A stretch of 64,000 nucleotides of DNA from Pleurodeles waltl (lineage: Eukaryota > Chordata > Amphibia > Caudata > Salamandridae). The notes under the pieces were generated by a model, which saw only the letters and a program-made list of their open reading frames with translations, was not told the origin of the DNA and searched no databases. The first letter of the stretch is position 1. Every line of letters begins with the position of its first letter. The DNA is taken from NCBI RefSeq assembly GCF_031143425.1, contig NC_090437.1:850591978-850655977 (forward strand). Reading direction: 5' to 3'. The position numbers and the translations under genes are program-made. Positions 18,816 to 28,977 of the stretch are shown here, in pieces.

Positions 18816-20412
18816 AACCTTGCCCTGATCCCCTTCTGGGATCCAGTCCTGGTTTCCCATTCTCTGCCCATGTGCTCCCCCTAGGCAGAGCAGAGCTGTA
18901 GGGAGGAGGAGTCCATGCCTGGAGGAAGGGGAGCTGGCTCAGGCTGAGCCTTGGGCTCTACTCGTGGTGCACAGCATATCGTGCAACCTGAGCATGTATG
19001 GGGCCCACCGTCTAGGGCTCCAACTTTAAGGGCAGATCAATGCCGCTGGTCCTGGTGATACATCCGACCCCCTAACGCAGAGACATTGAAGCTTCGGGAC
19101 CCTAGGAGTGTCCGACGAAGCGTGTGTTTAGAGGCCCCTACTATGGTGGAATGTCACAGACGTCTCCAGGAGTGCGGCCCCCGGTCTCTACACTGATGAT
19201 CCTCAGGACGGTAGGGATTAGGCTGTGTCCTAGCAGGCGGAGAGTGGCCCCAAACCCTAACGGCCTGAGGGGCATGGGTGTAAGGACAGATGCTGCACTC
19301 CTTGAAGCACTGGGGCGCCCCATGCATTCATGCCCTCTACTTGGGGGGAAAAGATCACAACGGCAGACACAGGGTGATACAAAGGCCCACCGCTGATGAA
19401 GTTTGTGGCCAACTAGAACCCTACAGCTGCTATCCCCTGAGGTCAGAAGTGATTGAGGAGGACTGCTCTCACCCCTTTGGAAGCGCTGTCCAACCTCAAG
19501 GGGTAGGGCCATAGGGCTCAGGACAACGCTCCCGGTGGAGGAACATGTTGCCCTAAGGACATCGAGGGTGGCTTGTACAGCAACCCAGCTGCTGTACACA
19601 GCCAACCTCCTACTAGAACTCTACTTGATGGGTAAGAATGCAACCGTGGACTGGGAGGTGTTACGATGGCCCCCGCCGCACACCCTACACATCTGCCCCT
19701 CAGATCACATGGGGACGGACATCGCTCCCATAAGGAGGAGCGCTCATCGAACCCTACCGGCATGATGGGTATCGGTGTTGGCAGGGATTGGGCTGTGCTC
19801 CACGTGTAGGAGCGCGCAACCATAGCGTACGTCGTGGTGGTCTGCCTTGTGGTTCCTTTTGTCCACCGCTGGGACCCTTGGACGACCCTGAGAAGCTACA
19901 TAAATGTGTGTGAGGTGAGGGGCAGGGTATTGGGTTGGGGAGGGCTATGTGTGGTGTGTGCCAGGTTTACAGCTTGCACAAAGGCCCCAAGAATTTAGCT
20001 TGTGTGCCTGTTTATCTTGTATTTTTTTTTTTTTTTAGATAGGGTCCAAAGCATGTTACTCCTCTGGTGTTACCACAATGCATTTTAATTAACTATCATA
20101 ATCCTGGGTTTAAAATTATTATTTTGAATTTATTTTGTTTATGTTATTAGTGTCTGTTCTGTAATTCTGTGGTGATGAGCATAGTCATACTGCACATTCG
20201 CTTGTGCTAACATTTTAGTCCTTCTATTTTTGCCACATGACCATTGTTTTTGCCTTTTATCAAATTAAACAATGGATTGCACAAAACATAAAGGCATTCC
20301 TTAGATAATATTGATCAAGTACAAGGCATACATTATGCTGTCGGTGCCCTATGGAAAGGGGCTGGAGACAGCGGCAGGTTGAAATTACATAATAAATATA
20401 TACAAACAGGAC
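18816..20412. other. 1.6 kb without a recognised gene
   Basis: GC-rich until about 19900, then AT-rich with a T run near 20030. Several overlapping short ORFs occur on both strands (longest 154 codons, minus, 19141-19605), but none shows a conserved motif. It may be an old mobile-element fragment that I cannot assign. Confidence 0.4.
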
Positions 20413-20415
20413 ATA

Positions 20416-20600
20416 GGGGGTCATTCCAACCCTGGCGGTCGGTGTTAAAGCGGCGGCTAACCCGCCAACAGGCTGGCGGTTAAAAAAATGGAATTCTGAC
20501 CCTGGCGGAAACTGCCAACAGAGACCGCCACTTTAGCACTCCGTCCGCCACGGCGGGACAAACAAACAGCGCGGCGGTCACCGCCAACAGACATGCGGGC
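20416..20600 (+). repeat. Left terminal and subterminal repeats of element 1
   Basis: The 16-bp terminal repeat is followed by many GGCGGT/ACCGCC and GCGGC copies. A degenerate inner copy of the terminus (TTCTGACCCTGGCGG, near 20493) also occurs. In Harbingers such subterminal motifs bind the Myb-like partner protein and the transposase. Here they also lie just upstream of transposase exon 1. Confidence 0.8.
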
Positions 20601-20743
20601 GCAATGTACCGCCCACCCTATCACAACCCACCAATCGGCAACCTTTTCCGGGGCGGTAGCCCCGCCGATAAAAACACGGCGGAAACAGACATTTCAAACG
20701 GAAAACGCTCACCTCCATACACCCCACGAGGAATCTGGACAGC

Positions 20744-20826
20744 ATGGAACCCGAATTACACATCCTACCAGCTATTGTATTCCTGCTCCTCTACCAGGAG
20801 CACGAACGCCGGCGCAGAAGACAACG
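20744..20826 (+). CDS. Harbinger transposase exon 1 (element 1)
   Basis: A short exon encodes MEPELHILPAIVFLLLYQEH and then an Arg-rich stretch, and ends at a GTGAGT donor (20827). It is 83 nt long and leaves two bases (CG), which join the first base of exon 2 (g at 25933) to make Arg. The equivalent exon of element 2 is also exactly 83 nt with the same phase and an Arg-rich end. That shared structure is the main reason to accept so short an exon. The Arg run could act as a nuclear localisation signal. No cDNA evidence is available. Confidence 0.75.
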
Positions 20827-21288
20827 GTGAGTACTGCACCTACGACACAGGGGAGGGGGGAGGAGAAAATATTACGGGGACACACATACGCGACACACCT
20901 ACCCCCACCCCCACCCACTACAACACACACATCAATGCATTGCAATACATCACTGTTACAACCCCCAAACCCCCCCGAAAGAATGCAAAGACAAAAGGAA
21001 ATGATCATAAACAGTCGAAAATATTGTATTATTGGCTTATAAAAATATCACACATTTAAAACTAATATATACATAAATATTAAAAGTCCGATAATTCTAG
21101 CTGTCATTGTCCGTGGACCACTGGGCCCAAATCACATGGGCAAGGCCCACACAAGATACCTGACACCAACGGAGAGAACACTGCAGGGGCATCAGATAGA
21201 AAAACTACAGGCACCTCAGGGGGAAGGGAAGGGGGGACACCTCAGCCACATGAGTACACGACGCCAGATCCACGAGGGGCCTCCATGG

Positions 21289-21652
21289 CCACTGTTCCAT
21301 CCTGGGGAGTGCAAAGCCACAGTCTCTCAAGTCTCTACAGTGGGTGAGTTGCCCACTGTTACATCCTGGGGAGTGCAAAGCCACAGTCTCTCAAGTCTCT
21401 ATAGTGGGTGAGTTGCCCACTGTTACATCCTGGGGAGTGCAAAGCCACAGTCTCTCAAGTCTCTACAGTGGGTGAGTTGCCCACTGTTACATCCTGGGGA
21501 GTGCAAAGCCACAGTCTCTCAAGTCTCTACAGTGGGTGGCTTGCCCACTGTTACATCCTGGGGAGTGCAAAGCCACAGTCTCTCAAGTCTCTACAGTGGG
21601 TGAGTTGCCCACTGTTACATCCTGGGGAGTGCAAAGCCACAGTCTCTCAAGT
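21289..21652. repeat. 64-bp tandem repeat, nearly six copies
   Basis: Units repeat exactly every 64 bp (the GGGG of each unit falls at 21304, 21368, 21432, 21496, 21560 and 21624), with almost no divergence. It lies within the long transposase intron, downstream of the nested gene. Being nearly identical, it is probably a recent expansion. Confidence 0.95.
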
Positions 21653-21770
21653 GGATAACAGTCTCCACTGGTTCTGGAGGGGGACTGATGCCCTGAGTGC
21701 TTCGTGCAGCCCTGCCCGACACAGATGCGCCACTGCCCCTTCCGCCAATGGGCCAGCGGTGCTTGAGACG

Positions 21771-22857
21771 GCGGTGCCCAGTTCAGCGGTGCTTGAGACG
21801 GCGGTGCCCTGTTCAGCGGTGCTTGAGACGGTGGTGCCCTGTTCAGCGGTGCTTGAGACGGCGGTGCCCTGTTCAGCGGTGCTTGAGGCGGTGGTGCCCA
21901 GTTCAGCGGTGCTTGTTTGAAAGGGCCCAGTTCAGCGGTGCTTGAGACGGCGGTGCCCAGTTCAGCGGTGCTTGAGACAACGGTGCCCAGTTCAGCGGTG
22001 CTTGTTTGAAAGGGCCCAGTTCAGCGGTGCTTGAGACGGCGGTGCCCTGTTCAGTGGTGCTTGAGACGGCGGTGCCCAGTTTAGCGGTACTTGTTTGAAA
22101 GGGCCCAGTTCAGCGGTGCTGGAGACGGCGGTGCCCAGTTCAGCGGTGCTTGTTTGAAAGGGCCCAGTTCAGCTGTGCTTGTTTGAAAGGGCCCTGTTCA
22201 GCGGTGCTTGAGACGGCGGTACCCTGTTCAGCGGTGCTTGAGACGGCGGTGCCCAGTTCAGCGGTGCTTGTTTGAAAGGGCCCAGTTCAGCGGTGCTTGA
22301 GACGGCGGTGCCCAGTTCAGCGGTGCTTGAGACGGCGGTGCCCTGTTCAGCCGTGCTTGAGACGGTGGTGCCCTGTTCAGCGGTGCTTGAGACGCCGGTG
22401 CCCTGTTCAGCGGTGCTTGTTTGAAAGGGCCCAGTTCAGCGGTGCTTGTTTGAAAGGGCCCAGTTCAGCGGTGCTTGAGACGGCGGTGCCCTGTTCAGCT
22501 GTGCTTGAGATGGCGGTGCCCAGTTCAGCGGTGCTTGTTTGAAAGGGCCCTGTTCAGCGGTGCTTGACGGCGGTGCCCTGTTCAGCGGTGCTTGAGACGG
22601 CGATGCCCAGTTCAGCGGTGCTTGTTTGAAAGGGCCCAGTTCAGCGGTGCTTGTTTGAAAGGGCCCAGTTCAGCGGTGCTTGAGACGGCGGTGCCCAGTT
22701 CAGCGGTGCTTGAGACGGCGGTGCCCAGTTCAGCGGTGCTTGAGACGGCGGTGCCCTGTTCAGCGGTGCTTGAGACGGCGGTGCCCAGTTCAGCGGTGCT
22801 CGTTTGAAAGGGCCCAGTTCAGCGGGGCTTGTTTGAAAGGGCCCAGTTCAGCGGTTC
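21771..22857. repeat. Minisatellite of two interspersed unit types (30 and 29 bp)
   Basis: About 37 units share the core TTCAGCGGTGCTTG. One type continues with GAGACGGCGGTGCCCAG or CCTG, the other with TTTGAAAGGGCCCAG. The order of types is irregular. The Arg/Cys-rich ORFs on the plus strand here are produced by the repeat and are not treated as genes. The tail of the nested gene's minus-strand frame runs into it. Confidence 0.95.
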
Positions 22858-24511
22858 CGGCCCAGGCATGGGTGTCACTCGCCCCCTGACATGTGGCTGG
22901 CGGGGCCTTCCTGCCCATCTGTGCGTTGGCTTGCGGGGCCCTCCTGGGCTGCCGTACCGGGCCTCTGGGTGTCCTCCTGCACACTTGGGAGGGGGCTGGT
23001 GGGGCACTCCTGGGCAGCTGGCCTGCTGCCGGACTTGTCGGGCGTGCTGCCCTTCCCACCCTTCCCTGGTCGTCTTTGGCCCTTTGACACCTTTGGCGGT
23101 GTGCCAGGTGGCACCCCACTTCCAGACGGCGCCAGGGTAGGGATTTTGGTCCCTGGTGTCCGTGGCCTCTCGCGCCGGGCAACGCTAATTTTTGGGTGCT
23201 TTTCCGGGGGTGGGCTGGCCGTGCCTTGGCTCCTAGCTGAAGTAGTTGCCCTTGAGGGTGGGGGACTCCACAGTCCTTGGACAACAGTCCTGATAGGTCC
23301 TGGTTTGGTGGTGGCTGAGGTGCTGATTGCAGTCTTATGAGATGGACGGGGGGAGTTGTAGGAAAGAGGTCAAGTTTGGAAAAGAAAAGCAATTTGGAAA
23401 GAGAGGGACGGGTAGGTGTAGTGGGTATGGGAGTGGAGGAAGAGGATGTGGTTGTAGGAGTGTGAAGTCTGGTGTCTTTGGGTGCAGGTGCTTGGGCTGG
23501 AGGCTGTCGTGAGGTGGATGGCTGTTGGGTGGGTGGCTGCTTGCGTTTGTGTGGTTTGGAAGAGGGGGTGACAGACACACTGGGAGAGGACACAGGGGAC
23601 GTGTAAATGGTAGTGGGGGTGGTGACTGCACGTGTGCGGAGTGTTCTGGTGGGTGTGCTGGTGATGGACGTAGTGGCTGAAGATGTTGTGCATGCAAGTG
23701 TGAGTGGAGACGTCACAGGGAGGGAGGTGGGAGACGAGGAGGAGGGGGACACAGTGGAGGCAATGGCTGTTGGTATGTCTGCATGTGGATGTTGCTTGTG
23801 TGAATGCTTGTGTGATGTGTGGTGCTTATGTCTGGATGAGCTTCCCTTGGGTGTTGAGGTGTGTGCAGGCTGGTCTGATGGTGTGTCTGGGATAGGCAGA
23901 GGTACTGGGGAGTGGGTCTGGGTGGAGGAAGTTGGAGGGGGGAGACTAGAGACAGGGACAATTGCTGCCGTCAGTGCTGAGGCCAGAGCGTTGAACGATC
24001 GCTGATGGGCAGCCTGACCCGAATGAATGCCCTCCAGGTATGCATTACTCCGGTGCACCTCCCTTTCTACACCCTGGATGGCATTCAAAAGGGTAGACTG
24101 CCCAACAATGATGGTCCTCAGGAGGTCAATGACCTCCTCACTGAGGGCAGCAGGGGTGACTGGGGCAGGGCCTGAGGTGCCTGGGGCGAAGGAGATGCCC
24201 ACCTTCCTCGGTGAGTGGGCACGGGGCGAAGGCTGAGGGGCTGCTGGGAGGGCGGTGCTGGTGCGCTGGGTGGCGGCTGTACCTGTTGTTGCGGGGGGCA
24301 CGGATGTTGCCGCCACCACAAGGGAGCTCCCTTCAGAGGACGAGTCGCTGCCACTGACATCAGCACGAGTCCCCGCTGTGGAGCTCCCCTCGCCCTCCGT
24401 CTCACTGGTGAAATACGAGTCAGTTGCATGGCCCGCCATGGCCATGTGAGATGCAGCTCCCTCGTGCTCCGATGCCACTTCTCCTCTGCCTGATGCCTCT
24501 GCCTGATGATG
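22790..24511 (-). pseudogene. Nested Myb/SANT-like gene, exon 3 (Ser/Thr/Pro-rich tail), frameshifted
   Basis: The exon begins after a GCATCAG acceptor. It encodes an acidic Ser-rich stretch, then SPRKVGISFAPGTSGPAPVT, EEVIDLLRTIIVGQSTLLNA and a helical segment with YLEGIHSGQAAHQRSF. A several-hundred-residue low-complexity tail rich in Ser, Thr, Pro and His follows. Element 2 has the same modules (RRVGISFSPGTS, EEAIDLMRTISVGQ). A 13-bp tandem duplication (CATCAGGCAGAGG) near 24485-24510 shifts this exon out of phase with exon 2. The tail end overlaps the minisatellite, so the true C-terminus is uncertain. Confidence 0.65.
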
Positions 24512-24895
24512 CTGATGCACACATGAACAGGAAGACCACAAAAAAGGGGGGAGGGAGAAATAAAGACATATTGAGTGCATGGATTACCGCTACCGTTGGC
24601 GGACAAGACAGAAACAGAAGCCCCCTGCACTATGCCGGGCACTTGGGGTCCACTACGCAATCCGTGGGACATGGCCTACAAGCCTATGGACGACAACTGC
24701 ACACATAGATGACACAGGGCCATGGATACCTGAACTTGGCACCCTACAGAAGTGGGGGGGCGGGGGCACAGGGCTATGCCTTACGGAGGGGCCTAGCCTA
24801 CAGAAATCGCCCTGGCCTAGGGAGACCCACAGCCCTCCTCCCCCACCCAGACACCTCCACTGCGCGCAAAGTCACCAGAATGAGAGTGTACTCAC

Positions 24896-25166
24896 CCCCT
24901 TGTGTCTGCTGTGATGTCCTCACGCGCCCATCCAAATCGGGGTAGGCCACCGCCAGGATCCGGGATATCAGGGGGGTCAATTGACGACTGGCACCCCTCC
25001 TACGTTGGGAGGCCAACCCCAGCAGAGCCTCCGCCGTCTTCCTGCTCCCACAGCAGATGTCCTACCACCTCTTCCGGCAGTGGGTGCCCCATCTGTTGTG
25101 GACCCCCAGGGTCCGGACGTCCTTGGCGATGGCACGCCAAATCGCGATTTTCTAGTGGGCGCTGAC
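24896..25166 (-). pseudogene. Nested Myb/SANT-like gene, exon 2, with two stops
   Basis: 271 nt between an ATAG acceptor and a GTGAGT donor, preserving phase to exon 3. It encodes the second half of a Myb/SANT-like domain: IWRAIAKDVRTLGVHNRW, THCRKRW, then a helix-rich segment ending ILAVAYPDLDGRVRTSQ. In-frame TAG codons lie at 25152-25154 and 25062-25064, so the protein cannot be made from this copy. The matching exon of element 2 begins at 39754 with the same motif order. Confidence 0.75.
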
Positions 25167-25370
25167 CTATGTGACATGTACAGGGAGAGAAAAATTGTCA
25201 TCACCTTCTGCATGCTCGATGTGAATGGCCCACCATCCCCACCCTTGCCATGTGGCACATGCTCTCATCTGTCGTCTGATGCATGCCTCAATCGCTCCCC
25301 TCCCCACCATCTTTCATCCACCCGACTCAACCCAGGCATTGCCCACAAAGCATGCTCCCAGTGTACTTAC

Positions 25371-25484
25371 CTGTTGGTCTGGAGGACAGTAGAGTAGCGC
25401 ATACTGGGGGAGGACCCCATCCACGAGTTTCTCCAATTTTTCAGAAGTGAAGGCAGGGGCCCTTTCCCCAGTCGCAGCAGCCAT
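25371..25484 (-). CDS. Nested Myb/SANT-like gene, exon 1
   Basis: Thirty-eight codons from the ATG at 25484 to a GTAAGT donor, phase 0, containing GERAPAFTSEKLEKLVDGVL and PQYALLY. This is the first half of a Myb/SANT-like fold of the type in Harbinger partner proteins (FT-EE-E-LV-x-V-P-Y--L-G). It is 70-80% similar by eye to exon 1 of element 2. The gene runs opposite to the transposase and lies wholly inside the transposase intron. Its product would probably bind DNA, perhaps the subterminal motifs. Exon 1 itself is intact, but the gene is broken downstream. Confidence 0.75.
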
Positions 25485-25932
25485 TGTCTCTTCCAGACCG
25501 AGGTCACAGCAGCACTTGCAGTGTAGGTCCTCTCCTGTGGAAGATCAGGTATCGAGTGATTAAGCTGATAGAAAATGGCGGTCATGCCCACGGCGGTTCG
25601 TACCGCGACCGCCGGCGCACATCGTCATTGGCTCCTGAAACCCATAGGTTTCAATGTAAACCAATGCGGCTTTGCGTCGCGGTCTTCGACCGCCTACCGC
25701 CACGGTGTGCCACGCCAGCGCATTGACCTCACATCCCATTGTCACACTTCACAGGTCAGGCAGCCGCCATTTCAAGGGCCCACATGGCTTAATTTCTACT
25801 GCGTCACACTTACCTAGGCCTTTCCTCAACACTCATACACACCATTCAATGCATAGTGAATCGTGTTGTGTGCAAGCTGTGGGAACGTACCTGTGGGTTG
25901 ATTGACTCTGTGCTCGCTGTTGTCCTTCCTAG
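25485..25932 (-). promoter_or_regulatory. Candidate promoter of the nested gene, rich in ACCGCC motifs
   Basis: Between exon 1 of the nested gene and transposase exon 2 lies a CpG-rich segment (about 25575-25730). It has GGCGGTCATGCCCACGGCGG, a CCGCGACCGCCGGCG-type cluster and CCGCCTACCGCCACGG. These resemble the subterminal motifs of the element, so element proteins may bind here and regulate the gene. This is inference from shared motifs. Confidence 0.45.
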
Positions 25933-26968
25933 GCACCGTCCGCTGGGCAATGCGAGGAGATGGAGGAATCTTCCCGTGTACAGACCGCTGGTGGACCTGT
26001 CGACAATGGAGGAACGACATGTCATTCTGACATACAGGCTTGACCGAGCCACTATACATGAACTGTGTGCCCAGCTGGAGCCAGACCTGATGTCACCCAT
26101 CCGCCAACCCACAGGGATCCCCCCTCTTGTGCAGGTGCTGTCAGTACTCCATTTCTTAGCAAGTGGGTCATTTCAAACAACAGTGGCCATATCATCAGGG
26201 ATGTCTCAACCTATGTTTTCCAAGGTGTTGTCCAGAGTGTTGTCTGCCCTGCTCAAACACATGCGGAGCTACATCGTTTTCCCTGAGGTGGGGGATTTGC
26301 CTACAGTGAAGGGAGATTTCTATGCCCTTGGACATATACCCAACATCATTGGTGCCATTGATGGGACCCATGTGGCTTTGGTACCCCCCAGAGAAAGTGA
26401 ACAGGTGTACAGGAACAGGAAAAGTTATCATTCGATGAATGTACAGATGGTCTGTTTGGCAGACCAGTACATCTCACATGTTAATGCCAAGTTCCCTGGC
26501 TCTGTGCATGACGCCTACATCCTGCGGCATAGCAGCATCCCGTATGTGATGGGTCAACTCCAGAGGCACCGGGTGTGGCTATTAGGGGACTCTGGTTACC
26601 CCAACCTGTCCTGGCTATTGACCCCAGTGAGAAATCCCAGGACCAGGGCAGAGGAACGCTACAATGAGGCCCATGGGCGGATTAGGAGGGTGATCGAATG
26701 CACCTTTGGCCTCCTGAAGGCCAGGTTCAGGTGCCTCCATATGACAGGTGGATCCCTAATGTACTCACCAAAGAAGGTGTGCCAGATCATCGTGGCCTGC
26801 TGTATGCTTCACAACCTGGCTTTGCGCCGCCAGGTGCCTTTTCTGCAGGAGGATGGTCCAGATGGTGGTGTTGTAGCAGCTGTGGAGCCTGTGGAGAGTG
26901 AAGAAGAGGAAGCCGAAGAGGACGACATAGACAACAGGAACACAGTAATAGAGCAATACTTTCAGTGA
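25933..26968 (+). CDS. Harbinger transposase exon 2 (catalytic), HARBI1-like, intact
   Basis: The exon follows a pyrimidine-rich CCTTCCTAG acceptor and ends in TGA at 26968. With exon 1 it gives 372 residues with no break. The catalytic triad of the DDE endonuclease is visible: D171 in IGAIDGTHV, D247 in LLGDSGYPN and E283 in RRVIECTFG, with 35 residues between the last two, as in PIF/Harbinger. An N-terminal helix-rich part (RLDRATIHELCAQL; ASGSFQTTVAISSGMSQPMF, the recognition-helix region) and the VACCMLHN motif near the end are also present, followed by an acidic tail. Translation could alternatively start at ATG 26006. The protein acts with a Myb-like partner to cut the element ends. Confidence 0.95.
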
Positions 26969-27477
26969 CACACAGGTAAGAGTACACACTGGCATATTAC
27001 ATTTACTTAAAGACTCCTACCTCTCTACTGTCTGACTTTTTCCCCCAGTGTATGGTAACTGTGTTGTGACTTTCCCTTCCGTTTTCAGAGCTGTGGGCCC
27101 CACTGCGTGACATCTGCTTAGTTTCCCCATGGACTACAGCTGTGTGACAGCGGTTTGTTGGCATCACAATGTGAAGAAACATTTTGCCACTGTCATGTCT
27201 AATACATTTGTTAAAATCACAGACAGACTCCAGATTGTTTATGTGCAATAAGTGTGTTTATTCAAGTGCTCTAATTTGGATGGGTGGTTGCAAATCGGTG
27301 AGGGGTGATGGTGGAGGATTGTCCATGGCAGAGTCCAGACTATCAGGTTCACAGGTGCATTGTCCAAATGCCTGTGGGAAGTGGAGCAGGGGCAGTTTAA
27401 GGTTGGACAGGGTGACAATGTGGGACAGTGGGATAACAATCAGGGCGGTATCCTTTGCTGGCGGGGGTCTTGACATG

Positions 27478-28277
27478 TTACTCTGTCTTCTTCCTGGATC
27501 TCAGGGCCCGCTTGCGGGGTGGTTCTCCTTCTGCAGGGGGTGGGGTTCTGGTGGCCTGTTGGTCTTCTGTCGGGGCCTCCTGTCCACTAGCGCCGGCGGA
27601 GGTGGTAGCCAGTTCTTGGTCCATGCTAGTGACAGGGGCCCTTTGAGGTGCCACAGTGTTCCGCAATGTGGTGATTAACTCATTCAGGGCCACTACGATG
27701 GTACCCATTGCGGAACTGATGTTTCTGAGTTCCTCCCTGAACCCCATATACTGTTGCTCCTGCAGAAGCTGGATTTCCTGAAACTTGGCCAGGACCGTTG
27801 CCATCGTCTCCTGGGAGTGGTGGTATGCTCCCATGATGGAGGAGAGGGCCTCGTGGAGAGTGGGTTCCCTTGGCCTGTCCCCCCCCTGTCGCACAGCAGC
27901 CCTCCCAGTTCCCCTGATTCCCTGGGCCTCCGTCCCCTGGACCGTGTGCCCACTACCACTGCCCCCAGGTCCCTGTTGTTGTTGGGGTGGTGGGTTAACC
28001 TGGGTGCCCTGTAGTGGTGGACACACCGCTGATTGACGTGTCCTGGGGACAGAGGTATGGGCCCGCTGGGTGGGTGCTGTGCTGGTGTTCCCAGAGGGGG
28101 GAAGGTCTGCTGTGGCCTGTGACTTTCTGAGGGGAACTGACTGTTGCGAGGTCCCCGATGGACCGGGCTGGTCGTCAAGATCCAGGGAGACAGAGCTGCT
28201 GTCATCACTGGGGGCCTCTTCTGGGGGTGGAGTGGACATTTGTGGACCCTCCTGCGCGGTGACCTGGCGTTCGGGTC
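27478..28277 (-). CDS. Harbinger Myb-like partner gene, exon 2
   Basis: The exon starts after a pyrimidine-rich CCCCTGCAG acceptor and completes a Gly codon begun by exon 1, so the phase fits. It reads GPERQVTAQEGPQM, an acidic Ser/Asp stretch (DDSSSVSLDLDDQPGPSGTS), a Pro/Gln-rich linker, a helical region (ALSSIMGAYHHSQETM ... KFQEIQLLQEQQYMGFREEL) suited to oligomerisation, and a basic end (KRALRSRKKTE, TAA at 27478-27480). Element 2 has the same order at 36506-37287. The spliced product is 392 aa and intact. The C-terminal KRALRSRKK may be a nuclear localisation signal. Confidence 0.85.
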
Positions 28278-28598
28278 CTGCAGGGGTATAAAAATATGGT
28301 TATTGCTTCTGTGTGTGCCAATGGCGTGCAATGGGTGGGTGCCTGTGTACCCCAGTGCTGGCATTCCTTTGTGGGGGCTGTTGTGATGGTGTTTTGGGGG
28401 GGTGATGGGTATGTGCATTGGGCATGCTTTGGTGATGGGTGTCCATGCTTTGGGGCCGCATGCAGGGCTAAGTTTTGGGATGGGTGGGTTGTGATGGTGA
28501 GACATTTGCAAGGGGTAGTTGTGAAGGGGGTGAGGGTGGGGGTATGAGTTGGCATGCAGGTGGGGTGGGGGTGATGAAGTAGTGAAGATGAGACTTAC

Positions 28599-28977
28599 CA
28601 GAGTCCATTCCTCCAGATACTCCTGCGAGGCCCTCAGGATGCAGGATGTTCAAGACTTGCTCCTCCCATGTTGTAAATTCTGGGGGAGGAGGTGGGGGTC
28701 TGCCGCCAGTCTGCTGTACCGCGATGTTGTGCCTTGATACCATGGAACGCACCTTCCCCCGTAGGTCGTTCCACCTCTTCCTGATGTCATCCCGATTTAT
28801 TGGGTGCTGTCCCACAGCGTTGACCCTGTCCACTATTCTGCTCCATAGCTCCATCTTCCTGGCAATGGTGGTGTGCTGCACCTGTGTCCCGAACAGCTGG
28901 GGCTCTACTCGTACGATTTCCTCCACCATGACCCTGAGTTCATCATCTGAGAACCTGTGGTGTCTTTGAGGTGCCAT
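28599..28977 (-). CDS. Harbinger Myb-like partner gene, exon 1 (DNA-binding domain)
   Basis: From the ATG at 28977 to a GTAAGT donor: 379 nt, phase 1. It encodes a Myb/SANT-like domain over residues about 7-85: HRFSDDELRVMVEEIVRVEP, QLFGTQ, then ELWSRIVDRVNAVGQ and IRKRWNDLRGKVRSMVSRH. This is the pattern of Harbinger Myb-like proteins and of the host-domesticated NAIF1. A Pro run and the segment TTWEEQVLNIL follow. In known Harbingers this protein brings the transposase to the nucleus and binds the element ends. The gene is convergent with the transposase; its start faces the right terminus. Confidence 0.9.

Noticed and set aside
19141..19605. 154-aa minus-strand ORF
   Set aside because: Overlaps equally long ORFs in other frames in GC-rich DNA, a composition effect, and has no motif.
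21289..21652. Possible CRISPR-like array
   Set aside because: The repeat is a contiguous tandem repeat with no unique spacers, and the genome is vertebrate.
21697..22889. Cys/Arg-rich ORFs in several plus-strand frames
   Set aside because: Created by the 29/30-bp minisatellite; the frame is open only because the unit lacks stops.
24512..24580. First residues of the long minus-strand ORF (from 24580) as protein start
   Set aside because: They lie upstream of a splice acceptor conserved in element 2 and are intronic.
25856..25932. Transposase coding sequence extended upstream to 25856
   Set aside because: That start is GTG and the stretch ends at a strong acceptor (CCTTCCTAG); the in-phase 83-nt exon at 20744 and its twin in element 2 explain the N-terminus better.
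27693..28555. 272-aa and overlapping minus-strand ORFs beside the Myb-like gene
   Set aside because: They are alternative frames of exon 2 and its intron; the spliced frame is supported by phase and by element 2.
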